A DNA stretch of 64,000 bases, from the NCBI GenBank assembly GCA_009617715.1, contig VTFK01000146.1:806001-870000 (forward strand). The letters are read 5' to 3'. A program made the position numbers and the translations under genes. The notes under the pieces were generated by a model that saw only the letters and a program-made list of their open reading frames with translations, made no database searches and had not been told where the DNA came from. Source of the stretch: Plectrocnemia conspersa. Its lineage: Eukaryota; Arthropoda; Insecta; Trichoptera; Polycentropodidae. Shown piece by piece: positions 1 through 12,274 of this stretch (position 1 is its first letter; each line of letters opens with the position of its first letter).

Positions 1-1030
1 CGCGAAAAATGCAATAAAACATATCTTAAACTGGTATTATTCTCGCCACGTCTGATTTTAAATCGCAGATGACCGAAATTTAATATTTAATTTTTTTTTA
101 TTAACCAAGCCACTGATAAAATAATTTTATTGATGTAACTCTGTGCTGCGCGAAAATCACGCGGCACAAAATGACCCGCTGATAAAGTGTTGAATAAATT
201 ATGTTTCAGATTTTAGTCTAATATTGTAAAGTGACAATATTAGGAGATTCAATTAATGAACTAAAAAGAATCAATAATTTTCAGTAGTTTATTTTCAGTA
301 TCTCCAATGTTTTCTCTACTACTTTTTATAATATATATTTTAGGTAAAAAATAATTTTGATAAATAATATTCTATTCAGTCTTTTTTATAAAAATTATAA
401 TACCTATTTTTTTAAATGGATTTCATACCAAGTACCAAGTTTCATGGTTGTCATATTGCCGCAGTAACCAGAGAACAATTTGTGTACTGGATCATAAAGA
501 CGAATGCTTAGTTTAGAGCCATGCGATACCTACTCACTATAAACCTGTTTATTGGCTGCGGCATCAAATCGAAATGGACCATTGTCAATTTGAAGAGACG
601 TGGCTCTAAACGCGATAGTTAGACGTTTCGAGGCTTTGAATGGTTTCAAGTTTTACAGTTTAACCGTTGCGCGTTTTACGAGTAGGCGCCTGCTAAAATT
701 TGATAACGAATTCAGGCGGGTTATATAATTGCTTTATATGTTATACGTTTAATGATAGGGTAATAAACAATTAATTAAAAATATATTGTACACTTTAAAT
801 ATTATCTGTATTTTTTACATAGTATGACTCAATAATATAAACTACTTACATTCTCAATAATAGTGAAGATTACTCCCTCTCGTGTGCCATAGTTACTTTT
901 ATAAAGGTTCAGATAACCGTGTATACCCTCCGCAGACAAAGTTAATGAGACGAACGTAGCCGAAAAGGGTTACAGCAGTCAGATAAGGGTTAAACTAACC
1001 CTAAACTTCCCCACTTGCGACATTAGTCAA
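1..1030. other. AT-rich non-coding DNA with two GC-richer islands
   Basis: No open frame with coding character or consistent splice signals is visible. Islands at about 480-720 and 860-1020 are less AT-rich than their surroundings and non-repetitive within the window, which could mean conserved regulatory sequence, but nothing specific is recognised. Confidence 0.4.
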
Positions 1031-1046
1031 GAGAGGCAAATAGGTG

Positions 1047-1078
1047 AGCTGCGTTTTATCACACAATAAAACGCAGCT
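1047..1078. repeat. Perfect 13-bp hairpin
   Basis: The arms AGCTGCGTTTTAT (1047-1059) and its exact reverse complement (1066-1078) flank a 6-base loop. It is not followed by a T-run and has no gene next to it, so it is recorded only as an inverted repeat. Confidence 0.7.
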
Positions 1079-1710
1079 GCTTAAACGGTTGTAACAGTGA
1101 TGCTGTACTACAAAATCACGATTATGTAACTCACACCTTATGCATATAAAAATATTATTATGTATCAGGGATATCTAACACATCGATCTGAATTTTTTTC
1201 ATTAAAATCAGTTGCTGAAATTTGATCAATCAGACGTTATCATTTAAGAAAGAATGAGATGCATTTAATGATCTGAATGTTAAATGCTTCAGGGGTAAAT
1301 ACAATTTTTATCATTATATAATACATATATTCATAGATAGTGATCCTAAGACCGAAAACTAATTTTACAAATGAAAATTAAAAACACTAGAAAAAATTAT
1401 GTACAAAGGTGTTTAGATTTACAATAAACTACCTAGAAAAATATTAAAAATATCAAAGCAGATCAATTTATAAAATAATGCTCGTTTAAATTTAAATTAA
1501 AAATGCTGTTTATAAACTTATATTATATCAACTATATATATAGTATGGATAATATGGAAAGTTGTATACTGTAATTTTCATTTCAAGCCCGTAATTAATT
1601 AATAAAACAATTAATCCATAAAATTAATATATAGAATAAAATAGTTATTTTTAAAACTTGTATAGGGTTAACCCGTTTAATTTATTTTTAATATTGAATT
1701 ATTTTGCCTA

Positions 1711-1820
1711 ACCACGTGACGTCACAATTTTGTTATCATGTAAAAATACTAGGTAGTTTAATATAATACTTATTCATATAATTTACTGTAACATATATAC
1801 TGATAAGTTATATTTTTTAA
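1711..1820. repeat. Dispersed repeat with TGACGTCA core, copy 1
   Basis: The stretch around the palindrome TGACGTCA, followed by CAATTTTGTTATC and further shared words (TATTCATATAAT, CTGTAACATA, GATAAGT), recurs at 3675-3820 in the same orientation. The shared order of words over more than 100 bases indicates a decayed interspersed repeat of unknown family rather than a single CRE-type site. Confidence 0.6.
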
Positions 1821-1946
1821 GCTTTTATTAAGATTGTGTTATTAATATGAAATTGTTTTTACAAGAAAAATATTAACAGTACCTATCCGGAATATTAGTT
1901 TTCGATGTGATAAATGGCAATTCATAATCATTTGGCTATATTTGTG

Positions 1947-1994
1947 TAGTTTAAAAGACCAAATTGACTTATGTCAATTTGGTCTTTTAAACTA
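1947..1994. repeat. Perfect 22-bp inverted repeat (hairpin 1)
   Basis: The left arm 1947-1968 (starting TAGTTTAAAAGACC) and right arm 1973-1994 are exact reverse complements around a TTAT loop. It lies two bases from a second hairpin. Perfect pairing over 22 bases in AT-rich DNA suggests a recent fold-back event or short palindromic element. Confidence 0.85.
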
Positions 1995-1996
1995 TA

Positions 1997-2059
1997 AAAT
2001 TTGCAAATGCATTTTTTATATTATGCTCATGCATAATATAAAAATGCATTTGCAAATTT
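1997..2059. repeat. Near-perfect 30-bp inverted repeat (hairpin 2)
   Basis: The left arm 1997-2026 and right arm 2031-2059 pair completely except for one extra T in the left T-run, around a TCAT loop. Each arm contains AAATTTGCAAATGCATT or its complement. It directly follows hairpin 1 and has no sequence in common with it. Confidence 0.85.
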
Positions 2060-2428
2060 CCTTACATTTTACAATTTAATACTAAAATGCAAAGTTTAAT
2101 TATTTTTTAACTGGAATGTGAGATAGAGCGATACTAATTAATTAATTAATATTATTTTAATTTATATTTTTACGTATATTCTAATTCTATAAATATGTTA
2201 AGCTAAAAAAACTTATCTAAATCCTCAAAATACAGCCTAATAATTAAGTAATTCTGTTAATACAACATTATGTAGACACTAAAACATCATTTATTTAATA
2301 TTTAAATTAAATATACAATATTTCATATACAAATGTAATTTTAACAATAAAAAAGCGTAAATATACAGAGGCAAATTTTAAAAAATTATTCAGATTAACC
2401 GTTTCTTGCGGTAAATAATACATTTTAA

Positions 2429-2893
2429 CCCTTTGAGTAGTGAGTTAATTTTACGTATATTTTCATAATTATTTCTGTTGTTATTTATTTATTATTATTT
2501 AATATTGCATTTATAGCAAATAATAAAAAAAAAACAGTGATTTTATTAATTTTATTACTTTGATTTATTTCACTACTTTTATGTATTAGTATGTTGTAAT
2601 AATTTATTTCAACAATTTTATATTATTAAATTTAATATTTATTATATATTATTCGACTTTATGGAATTTTTTATGGCAATACAGAGGCTCTTAATATTTT
2701 TTTTTTTTTAATTATTATGGAATATTTCTTATGTTTATTTATTTTGTACTCTGAAATTTATTGGTATTATACTATATAGAAATCATTTACAAAAATTAAA
2801 ATTATATTGTTTTTTAGTTATATATGTAAATAGGGTACCTCAAAACGGTGAAATATCGACCGCCGTACATGTACGGCGATACTCCTCAAAGGG
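2429..2893. mobile_element. piggyBac-like MITE, about 465 bp
   Basis: The left end CCCTTTGAGTAGT follows TTAA (2425-2428). The right end, read on the other strand, is CCCTTTGAGGAGT and is followed by CTAA (2894-2897). CCC-type ends and a TTAA target site are the piggyBac pattern; here one side has a one-base change. Close to the right end is an 18-bp perfect palindrome CGCCGTACATGTACGGCG (2862-2879). The right half matches partial copies at 31917-32058 plus 32882-32925, at 54240-54376, and weakly at 17655-17712. It carries no coding sequence. Confidence 0.6.
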
Positions 2894-2897
2894 CTAA

Positions 2898-3674
2898 GCA
2901 AGGATTTGCATTTATAAAAAAATACAATTCATATGTTTTAACTTCCTGATTCAACAGAAATCGAGTGTTCTTTGATAAATGATATGAAATTTAGTACTGT
3001 AGATAAGAAAACTCATTAAGCACAAAATAATCAGTTTACATAAAACTATTTTTCAGTCCTATTGATTTAATTTTCGATAATAAAAGAGCGCAAATCTACA
3101 AGGAAAAATGGCAAAAACTATATAGTTTAAAACATTCTTACTGTAATTTTCAAATCTTGCTATATAATTAACATTTACAGAAAAAGGCAGATTATATGTT
3201 TTTATCCAGCAGGTTATAAAAAATTGCAGTGTTATTTAAAAAAGCTTATAAAACTATTTTTTTAATAAATTTTTAGTTACCTTTATAGAATATAACAACA
3301 TTTATAAAAAAATATTGAATAGATAAAAAAAATGTGTTTTTCTAAGTAATTTATAAAAATACAAAAATTAAAGACCAATATTAAAATATAATGACAGTTA
3401 TCGCATTTAAAAGTAGCCCTATAACATAATATGTTATTATTTTTAAGAAAAGTATCAAAGTGTGCTTTAGTGTTTTATTGTTAATTATAAAAAAAAACAT
3501 ACCAATTGTAAAATTTAATAAATCTCACGTTAATATTATATATAATTTAAAACTTTACTTATTTTTCTAAATAATTTTTATTATTATCATACATTAAAAA
3601 TTTTTAGTTATAAATAACGTGGATATAAAATACTAATGTTTGATTCAACACTTATAATTCGTTTAGTATTTACA
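2898..3674. other. AT-rich non-coding stretch
   Basis: Very AT-rich sequence with no coding frame, splice-bounded open segment or clear repeat structure that I can see. Confidence 0.6.
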
Positions 3675-3820
3675 CAGCTGTGACGTCACAATTTTGTTAT
3701 CTTTAACCATGTGAAAATGCAAGTGTAATAAGATACTCATTCATATAATATATACATATACTAGTGTAAATATAATACACATTCACTGTAACATACATAC
3801 CGATAAGTCATATTTTTAAT
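3675..3820. repeat. Dispersed repeat with TGACGTCA core, copy 2
   Basis: Second copy of the repeat at 1711-1820: TGACGTCACAATTTTGTTATC is identical, followed by the same ordered words with a longer AT insertion in the middle. Both copies have the same orientation, about 1.97 kb apart. Confidence 0.6.
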
Positions 3821-6800
3821 GAATTTTCACTTATAAAAAAATACAATTTACATGCTAGTTCAATAAAAAAAAAAAATTTTTATAATTTTAATTAATTTAA
3901 AATGTAGGAAAATTGATAATAAAATATTTAAGGCACAATCTACGATAATGCTTAAACGATAATGAGCTTCATTTCTAAATATAATAAAATATGTTATTAT
4001 AGCAATTAAGAAGAAGTATGCTACATAATAGTTTAATTGAATTTGAATATAATATAAACTTTCACCCCTCGCCACTGATTACTTACATCACACCTGATGC
4101 GCCAACAAAACACAATGGATTTTTTTTATATTTCGCTCGTTACGAGTTCACACGTTAATTGGATATATTGCGTCCGGTGGCACTTGCCTTATTTTTCCGT
4201 AATACCATTGACCCCCCGTTGTCAAAGATGCAATTTTTCTTTATTAACAACGCAAGGGTTGAACTCGATTATTCATACACACAAATATTTTACATTCAAC
4301 CCCCGTGGGAAAAGAAATGACAAGACTTTAAATTAAAATATTTGAGAAAAACACATTTGTAACTAATAATATTGTCATACATATACAATGTAATACAGCA
4401 GTGTTTTGCCATCTTTGGTTGTGGGCTAAAAAATATGCATTTTGTAAAGACTTAAAAATTCAACAATGAAACATGTAATGTATATAATTTGTATTCTGTT
4501 TTGTCATTTCCTCTTAAATTTTAATGACACACTAGCGTGATGCATGCAAGCAATATATATTTTTTGGCAAAAATTTAACACCAACATAAAATTTATCGCA
4601 CACATAAAGCGACTATCCAATTAAGCGCCACTTTATTGATAAACGGGCGAGGGATGTCAGAGTTAGGGAATACAGTTATATTTAATCGTCGCTGAAGGGT
4701 TTGTAGCCATTAAAAGAGCCCTCAAGTGTGTTTCGGGTCCGGTAATCGAAACGGTTAACGATCGCGTATACAAGATAAGATAATATCTATACATGCTACG
4801 ATTCAAGTAGAAATTATGACACAATCGGTGTTTATTAAAAACATATTACCATATACCATAGAATATGTATTGATTTAATTTTTAATATTATTTTTGGCAA
4901 TAGTAGCTGAGTGTTATGATTTCAGATATACGTATTATATAAATAAAATGTATAATTTACGATAGTATCGGGCTGCTAAGTTGAATTGGCCGAGTGATTG
5001 TTGATGTGATCAATGGTCCTTAAGAAGTTTTGCCAAATAAGATACAATGCCAATTGAGATCCAGTTGCATTAAGGCCTAGCTCTACCTCCAAAATCATCC
5101 CTTTAGTGAAAGTAAGTTTCATAGCCTCATATTAGGCGACCGTTTGATAATTACTAAGAATAAATCACGCAATGCATATTCATGGACGAGTTTTTAAGCT
5201 CATAAATAACAGCGGTAAATAAGTTTTTGTATAAATTAAAAATCTGCATGGTTATTGGTATTAATAATCATTTCATGATCATCAGATTTGTAATAAATAA
5301 AGTGAGAATCGTTGTACATCAGCATTTTTTTAATTTATTTTAATGTATGTTTATGTATATATTTTCAGTAATAAATATGGAAATTTGTGAAAATATATGA
5401 TAGAAAATTAATATATATTTTAATTATTGACAGATTAAAAATCTCGAAAGTTATGAACGCAACGAGCCGTACAAGTGCAAAGGCTTAATAAAAATATAAT
5501 TTATCTAGATAATCTCGCTTGCATATACAGTATAAAAAGTATAATATATATTTAAGTTCATAATGAGTCGTCGCGTATTTTTTTTATGTCTGATTCCGCG
5601 AACTGCACATAATATTTGCAGCAATTACGGAATGCCTCATTTTATTCGCAGATTGCATCTGGAGTGTTTGAAGGATTGCCTCGCGTGTAATTTCACGGTG
5701 ACTTAACACCGCGAATGAAAAATTAGCAACAGTCAAAAGTGAGAAATCGCCGAGAGGTCGTCATTAATAAGCCGAGAGTGCACCTCTTGCGACGCATCCG
5801 GAAGAATGCACAATGCGAATCTCGTTACTACAAAATGAGTCACAACGATACGGGATTCGCTGTGACGTCACTATGCAAGTACGTAGATCAGTGGTTACAC
5901 TTTAGTAATAAAGAATGTCGGATATGAATAATAATAAATACCGCTATTACTATAATACATTTAATTTGATTTTTTCGTAGATAATAATTTATTTGTAAGC
6001 TACAAATCTCATAGTTTGCCTGTTATGCATATAAAAACCCCAAGGCAAAACGTGTTGACTAACTTTGTTCTCGAAAATCGATTATAATATTAAATAGACT
6101 AAGTGTTGTTTGTTATTTTGCATTTGTTGAAAACAGCTAGTTGAAACCGAGGAAGCAAGTAAAAACCATTTTAATGTACTTGCATATGTAACGCTTGAAT
6201 CTGTGAGGACCTTGCAGTCGCGCGTTTATTTTTTATGTTTGTAGTGGTTTTCAAATCATATATAATTTGGCAATAGTATAGATATGTGTTTGTATACGTT
6301 TTTTAATCAGGCTGAATTCTTGGATTTTAAATAGAGCTGGACCAGGATTGACGTAAAGTGGCAAGAGGCTTCTTTTTGGTATTCTTAGATCATCTTGGTC
6401 GATAATCAGCGTTGATTCGCTTAGTGCTTACTTTCGTATGTAAGCGATTTTTAATTCCTAAAAACGCAGTAGCAATACAGTTGTGACTTATTTAATAATA
6501 GAATTTGTTTAAATATATTTTACAACCATTTGGCAGAAAAAAATACACAATGATTCAACTGTGGTTTTGAAATTATTTATAGTTTTATAGTAAAACGTGT
6601 AAATTTAATTTTAATGATAATTTTTAAAGATAATTAAATTACTCAGAACAACACTAATAAAGAGCTTTATATTTATATGAATGTATTAGTTTAAGTAACG
6701 CTCTCTGGATCTCATCTGGATGTTTAAAAATCTTAAGATGCAATAAAAAAAGCTTAAGTACTAATAAATACCTTTTTATATGTACACTTATGTCTGTAAC

Positions 6801-7530
6801 TTTTTTAATAATTAATTTTATATTTTTATGTTTATAGTTACAAATTATAAAAAAAAAATTTAATTAAATGATAATATCAAATGTATATCGAAAATTACAT
6901 ATTTTAATTTTTACATTATTATATTACAATATTGACTTGTAATGGTATATAAGAATAAGCATTAAAATAGAATTCTACATAAAATATACCAACAAGTAAA
7001 TGCGTAAAATGGGGCCAAAGAATTGGTACTTTTATTTGCGGTTTTAATTTTCACGAGTCAGATAATAAATCAGATAATTATTTTCAACAGGATAATCCAT
7101 TGTCCCTTCTTAGTTTTTCCTCTTGCTTTATTTCCAAGAATATAATGAATCAAACTAAACAGAATGCGTTCTATATAATATAATATAACTTTTTGTATGC
7201 ACCCTAATATTTTACTATTTTTTTAAATATTATTTTTAATTTCTTGAGGATTTCATATTAATATAGTAAAATATGCATCACTTACGAATAAGCTAAATTA
7301 ATAATTATCATTTAGATTTTTATTTTTATGTTTATACAGCGATATTTTATATGTATTTTAAATAGATTATATAAATTATACTGTTGGTATTTGTTATAAG
7401 ATTTCTTAAACAATTATAATTTTCCATAAAAATATCAATATATTAAACATAATAAAAGTTTAGGAATATATTTAGGAATAATTTTAAATAAATATTTGTT
7501 TTTTAAGGACTATATATATTAAATATACTT
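3821..7530. other. Non-coding DNA with GC-richer islands near 4090, 4620 and 5560
   Basis: The islands at about 4085-4330, 4620-4760 and 5560-5930 stand out from the AT-rich surroundings and contain words such as TGACGTCA (5862-5869). Short frames through them have no start, splice or family support. They are best treated as candidate conserved non-coding sequence. The remainder, especially 5940-7530, is plain AT-rich DNA. Confidence 0.4.
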
Positions 7531-7534
7531 TATG

Positions 7535-7645
7535 GAGGTTTCACCATTTGTACAATTTTTTTTAATCTATTGTAAAAGTCATTCTAACGACCTATTCGAA
7601 CAAATAAAAACACGTATTTTTCACAATAATGAAAAAGACATTATG
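7535..7645. repeat. Repeat shared with 16300-16435
   Basis: The run of words TTTCACCATTTGTACAATTT, CATTCTAACGACC and ATTCGAACAAATAAAAACA matches, with substitutions, the same ordered words at 16300-16435 in the same orientation. It lies just upstream of a mariner transposase relic, so it may be part of the same decayed element. Confidence 0.5.
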
Positions 7646-7652
7646 ACAGCAT

Positions 7653-7710
7653 GATAACTGATTATTTTTGGCTCGAAATAGAAGATATGGATGTGGAAGA
7701 CATGTGGTTC
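7653..7710 (+). pseudogene. Mariner-type transposase fragment
   Basis: The frame from about 7653 reads a stretch ending in WLEIEDMDVEDMWF, close to the block of insect mariner-family transposases that precedes the second catalytic aspartate (usual form: a tryptophan-proline-glutamate word, then glutamate/aspartate-rich DM, then DMWFQQDGA). After DMWF a stop (TAA) occurs and the similarity ends, so the catalytic block is lost. Only about 20 residues support the call, and no terminal repeats were identified. A short, dead relic. Confidence 0.5.
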
Positions 7711-10700
7711 TAACTAGAAGCTATCAAGATGTTTTGTGTGAAAAGTTTTAAGACATCAGCGGGTCATTCAGAGAGCAACACGAGAGCTGCTCCAACGAAA
7801 TCATAGCCGGCAATAATACAAACCTACATTCCAGGAAAGGCTCTCTGATTTTCAAGACCTGCCATTTCTCATGTACATTTTATATGTGTTTATAAATTAA
7901 ACTGTGAACAACTTTTCTGGCGTCTATTTGGTTGCAAAGTCCCCTTCGACCTCAAACCCCAACGTGATTTAACACTGAAAACTTCAAAACTATAATTCGG
8001 ACAACACTAACAAAAGTTTAGTCCGAGTCTTATTTAAGTAAATTTAATATTTAATATTAAAAAGTATAATATAATAATAATGTGAAATGAAAAAAATATT
8101 TTAATGTTTTTGATTATATGTTTTTAGCATTTCATTTATTGCTAATTATAATTTGAGATATATATATTTTTTTTTCGCAATCAAAACATATTGCGTCCAG
8201 CAAAATTTAATTAAACCCTTTGTACTATAATTGCGCAATTTCGGTCGACTGATCCCGAAAATCATATGAGTAATTATGATTTATCCCGTCACCTATATTC
8301 AGGATAAAATTTATCAAAACAACATCTGCCACAGTATACTATCTCGCTGATTGTTTACGACTGTTCGTATTATAGGTATTAAAAAAATTAAACCGATTAA
8401 CGCCGATTTTCGACCCTTACAAATATGGCAAACATTTTTGACCCCCCTGTTTTTTTAATTGCCCTTCCACCCCGAGATAAGATATTTTCAATAAATACAA
8501 ATTTCATATTCGAGCTACCTGGAATGAAATGTGCGCTAATTTATGTACCGTCACGATTGTCAGACGATAATTTGTTGCGATAAGGTGAAATGAAGCACGA
8601 ATTATAGTTAGGGCTGCCACTTATTAATATAATAATAAAAAATATTACCACACTACTTCATCTAATTCCTAGAATAATCACTACTACGCAAAATGTTTTT
8701 TTTAATTTCACTGCGGTCTTATCACCGCAACGATTCAATGGTAAATACCACAACTTCAAATGTGAAAATAATACGTTTATGCGCATTAGTTAATATTAAA
8801 AAGGTAAATAAATTATTGCGCATTTAAAAATTGTATTAATATAATAAATAAATTATCTGAATTTTTTATTATAAGAATGCAGCCCTATTTATAAACAACC
8901 CCAGGACAAATTCAACGCCCCATAATCGGTGAAGATTATGGAGAAACTCGCGGTGAATAACCGCACAGGTGTTCTCTTGACCGAACTGGATGGATTGGTC
9001 ATGGGGTCTCGGGGTACCCCACCATATGCTCAAAATGTTATACTATCTACGTCACGATCCGATAATGCAACACCCCGTGGTGCAACAAAAAAAGTGCTAA
9101 GTAGATCAATATACTAGTACCATAAATCATGACTGATTGTGCAAAATAAATATTTTTATTCTTTGAAAGAAAATCAAGTGCGTCAAAAAATGAACATCAA
9201 GGCTTTCACACAGTAGCCAGTGTGTCTTTCACAGGTCATCAAGGCTTTAGCGCCGTATTGTGACACCGTAGTATTCTTTATTCGGTTCGTGACGGTCGTT
9301 GTACCGTTACTGACACTTTTTGACTGGTTAGCTTATTGCACAATCTTCATAAGCTAGATTTAATAACACATTAGTGTGCCTACTACGGAGATGAAGAGGA
9401 TAAAGGAGGAAGGCCTCATTGTAGCAGCACTCGACGATGGACAAGGTAAAATAGGCGAATGAGTGATTACCAAATAATTACATGCATCCCAGTGAAAGAA
9501 GAAACTATTGAAAGAAATATAGTATCAAAATAAAGCTTACCAGTAAAATAAATAAAATTTATTCTAAGAAAAAGTAGTCAAAAATACTTACTGCTCTTTT
9601 CTTTGTATATATATTTCTAAAACAATATTTAAAGTATTTAATAGACAATGGGTTAAATATCACATTAAATTATTATTAAGATACATATCAAAAATAATTG
9701 ATAAATAATCATATATCCAAATATATAGATTAAGTGATATTTATAAAAAAATTACTAAATAAATTATTAGCTAAATTATAAAATTTAGTTTTCCTAGACA
9801 CAATATGTATTTTTAATACTAATAAATAAACTATCTAGTTATTTAATTATAATAATGGTTAATAAGGTGATTAAGTAATATTGATCATTTTATATAATTA
9901 CATAAAATAATATTTTAACTATTTATTTTTTATTTATTTTATTTTTCTCTTAAAACATTTTTTTGTAATACCTATATCTAAGATAAATTATATGACTGTC
10001 TATGACTGTTTACTAAATACTTTAAATATTATTATAGTAATTCTGTATAGTTATTAGTTAATAAGTATTTTTAGCAATTTTGATTGCATTATTTAAAAAG
10101 AATTACCCTGTAAGTAATTTTATTATTGAACTATTAACATAATGGTATAAAAAAGCATTTTCGTTAAATTCGTATTTTTATTAAAGCAAAATCTTAAAAA
10201 AAAATATTTTTTAAAGTTTTCTTAAGAAATCATTAATGAAATTCGTTATTAATCTTCACCTTCCTGTGATGTACATCAAGTACACATATCATATTATTAT
10301 AAATTATATTTATATAAAAACCTCCATGATTATGTATTAAAAATAAAATTCATGTTTTATCTATTTTTCTATTTGAGATTATTTTCCTTGATAACCGATC
10401 AAAGATGCGGTTGAAATAGGCAAAACATAATATATATTGAATTCGTGTCAACAAAACATTTGTCTTTTAGATTATGTATAGTACTTGCTAGTTACATAGT
10501 AGTTATCAATTTTCTGCAAATGTATACAAAATAATCGCAATGTGCAATGCATTTACTTATAGAAAATTATTATTTCATAAATATATCCGTGTCTTTTATA
10601 TGTTTACCATCATTTTATATGTACACTGAGCTTACATCACCGGAGCCCGCAGAATTGTTCGCACCATAATAGTACAAAAATATTATATATAGTTTTTTAG

Positions 10701-11940
10701 CACAATAATTTAAATAATAACATATAATTATTAATATTTTTATTGTGCTAATTTGAATTAAAAAAACCATGACTTTGAAAACATATCAAAAAAAAATACG
10801 GATTTTAGCTCTGCCAATAGTTTCTGATAAATGCTGTTCTTTATATACCATTGTTTTTTAACACTTTTACTTTTAAAATATTTTAATAATAAATTGTTTA
10901 AATAAAAAACAGTAAAATCAATTTATTGCTGATTTTTTAGTATAAAAAGCGAAATTATTATTATTAAAATTTTATAAATGATTTTTGTAACGAAAATTTT
11001 TTTAAGTGTAATTCCAAATTACCACAAGAAATATATATTATTACAATAAAAAGCGATAAAATTGTTTCAAAAAAAAAGCTTTTTTTTTTACTGTGAAGAT
11101 TTTTATTTACTTCATCATTAATATTTCAAGCACAAAACTCGTAATTAAAGTGGAGACTGTATTTTTAAATATACACATATAAATGGGTTAAGATATATTT
11201 ACCAATTATTCGCGTATTTGTTAATAAATAAAATAGAGATTCTAGCTACAATTAGCGGTTAGTTTTACATATAAATATATTTAATCTTTGTGGCAGTAAT
11301 TGAATTTAAAAAAAAATATTTATACACAAATAATTCTTTTAAACTTAAATTTTTCCGTGAATTTTCATTTTAAATTATTTGATTAAAATTATAATTATTA
11401 TTAAAATAAAATGTAAGTAAAATATTTTAATAAATTTAATTGCGCATTATTTTTGTATGCAATAAATTTATATTAGTCAAATACAATCAGATAAGTATGT
11501 TTTTTTAAGAATTCAATATATTTTGTTTACGCATACTTATACATAATAGATAAGTATATCAAATATGAATAACAAAAAACACACCCATCAGTTTTCTGCT
11601 ACTGATTATTTAATGCTTTAAAATATTTTTTTTTCTCAACTCTCAAAATATAAGGATAATAAAATATATTTTGACACTTCATCAAAAATATGTCAATGTT
11701 TCTTGCTACTAAATTTGGAACGTTGCGTTCCAGCGTATCTTGAAACTATTTTAAAACTAATTTTGAAAAAATATATTATAGCACGATAAAAAGATTTTTT
11801 TTTAAATATAGAAAACTTATAAATTAAAATTTTATTTAGTCACACATTTCTGGGCGTTTTATAAAAATTCTCTTGCTTCTCCTGGGGGCAATGATAATAA
11901 GAGCTTAAATTTACGCCGGTCAGTTGTTTTTAGATCGTCA
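7711..11940. other. Non-coding DNA; islands at 7740-8000 and 8880-9480
   Basis: The 7740-8000 and 8880-9480 segments are GC-richer. A 63-codon frame at 8929-9117 lies in the second island but has no recognisable family, splice signals or second copy here. From about 9480 to 11880 the sequence is an AT-rich desert. A 12-bp inverted repeat (TTAGCACAATAA and complement) spans 10697-10751. No gene is supported. Confidence 0.45.
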
Positions 11941-11960
11941 ATCAAAACAGAGGAACAGAA

Positions 11961-12006
11961 CCCACCGCCATTGAAGGCCTTATATGAGGCCTACAATGGC
12001 AGTGGG
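11961..12006. repeat. Imperfect 20-bp GC-rich hairpin
   Basis: The left arm 11961-11980 (starts CCCACCGCCATTG, ends AAGGCCT) pairs with 11987-12006 (AGGCCTACAATGGCAGTGGG) around a 6-base loop with only two mismatches. It sits in a GC-rich patch (about 11880-12120) unlike the surrounding AT-rich DNA and next to the candidate - strand exon at 12108-12274. Confidence 0.65.
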
Positions 12007-12107
12007 CCACAATTAGACCAGCGTGAAGACTCACTTAAGGTGAAGAGCCCTCATTAAGACTCTCTGTGACTGCAGCCTTCACGCTGCATTCACTGAGTGA
12101 GTCTCAC

Positions 12108-12274
12108 CTTAGAGGTCTGTGCCCCTGAATAATATGCTCCATAACCCGTGTCCCCAATGATGTTTTCATCAGTATTAATTAGTGTAATTTTTCTCCTATG
12201 TTCTATATATATATTATAGTGGCATTTTAAATTATAAAATGACTTAAATTTCGATTTCACCGGCACCCACGATC
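12108..12274 (-). CDS. Candidate internal exon, unknown protein (minus strand)
   Basis: On the - strand the open frame is bounded by an acceptor ending TATTTTCAG just above 12274 and a donor AAG|GTGAGA just below 12108. The 167-base block begins with 2 bases that complete a codon and ends on a codon boundary. It encodes 55 residues from SWVPVKSK through INTDENIIGDTGYG to AQTSK. It is less AT-rich than its flanks. Its start phase matches the end phase of the candidate exon at 15444-15549, so the two could be consecutive exons joined through a glycine codon. No family is recognised. A chance splice-bounded frame is the main alternative. Confidence 0.35.

Noticed and set aside
851..927. Minus-strand exon ending at a strong AAT|GTAAGT donor
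   Set aside because: On recount every frame compatible with an acceptor contains a stop (for example TTATAA), and the only acceptor is weak.
9131..9346. Possible MITE with ends GATTGTGCAAAATAA / TTATTGCACAATC
   Set aside because: The inverted match is short and has an internal gap, no duplication flanks it, and no second copy occurs in the window.
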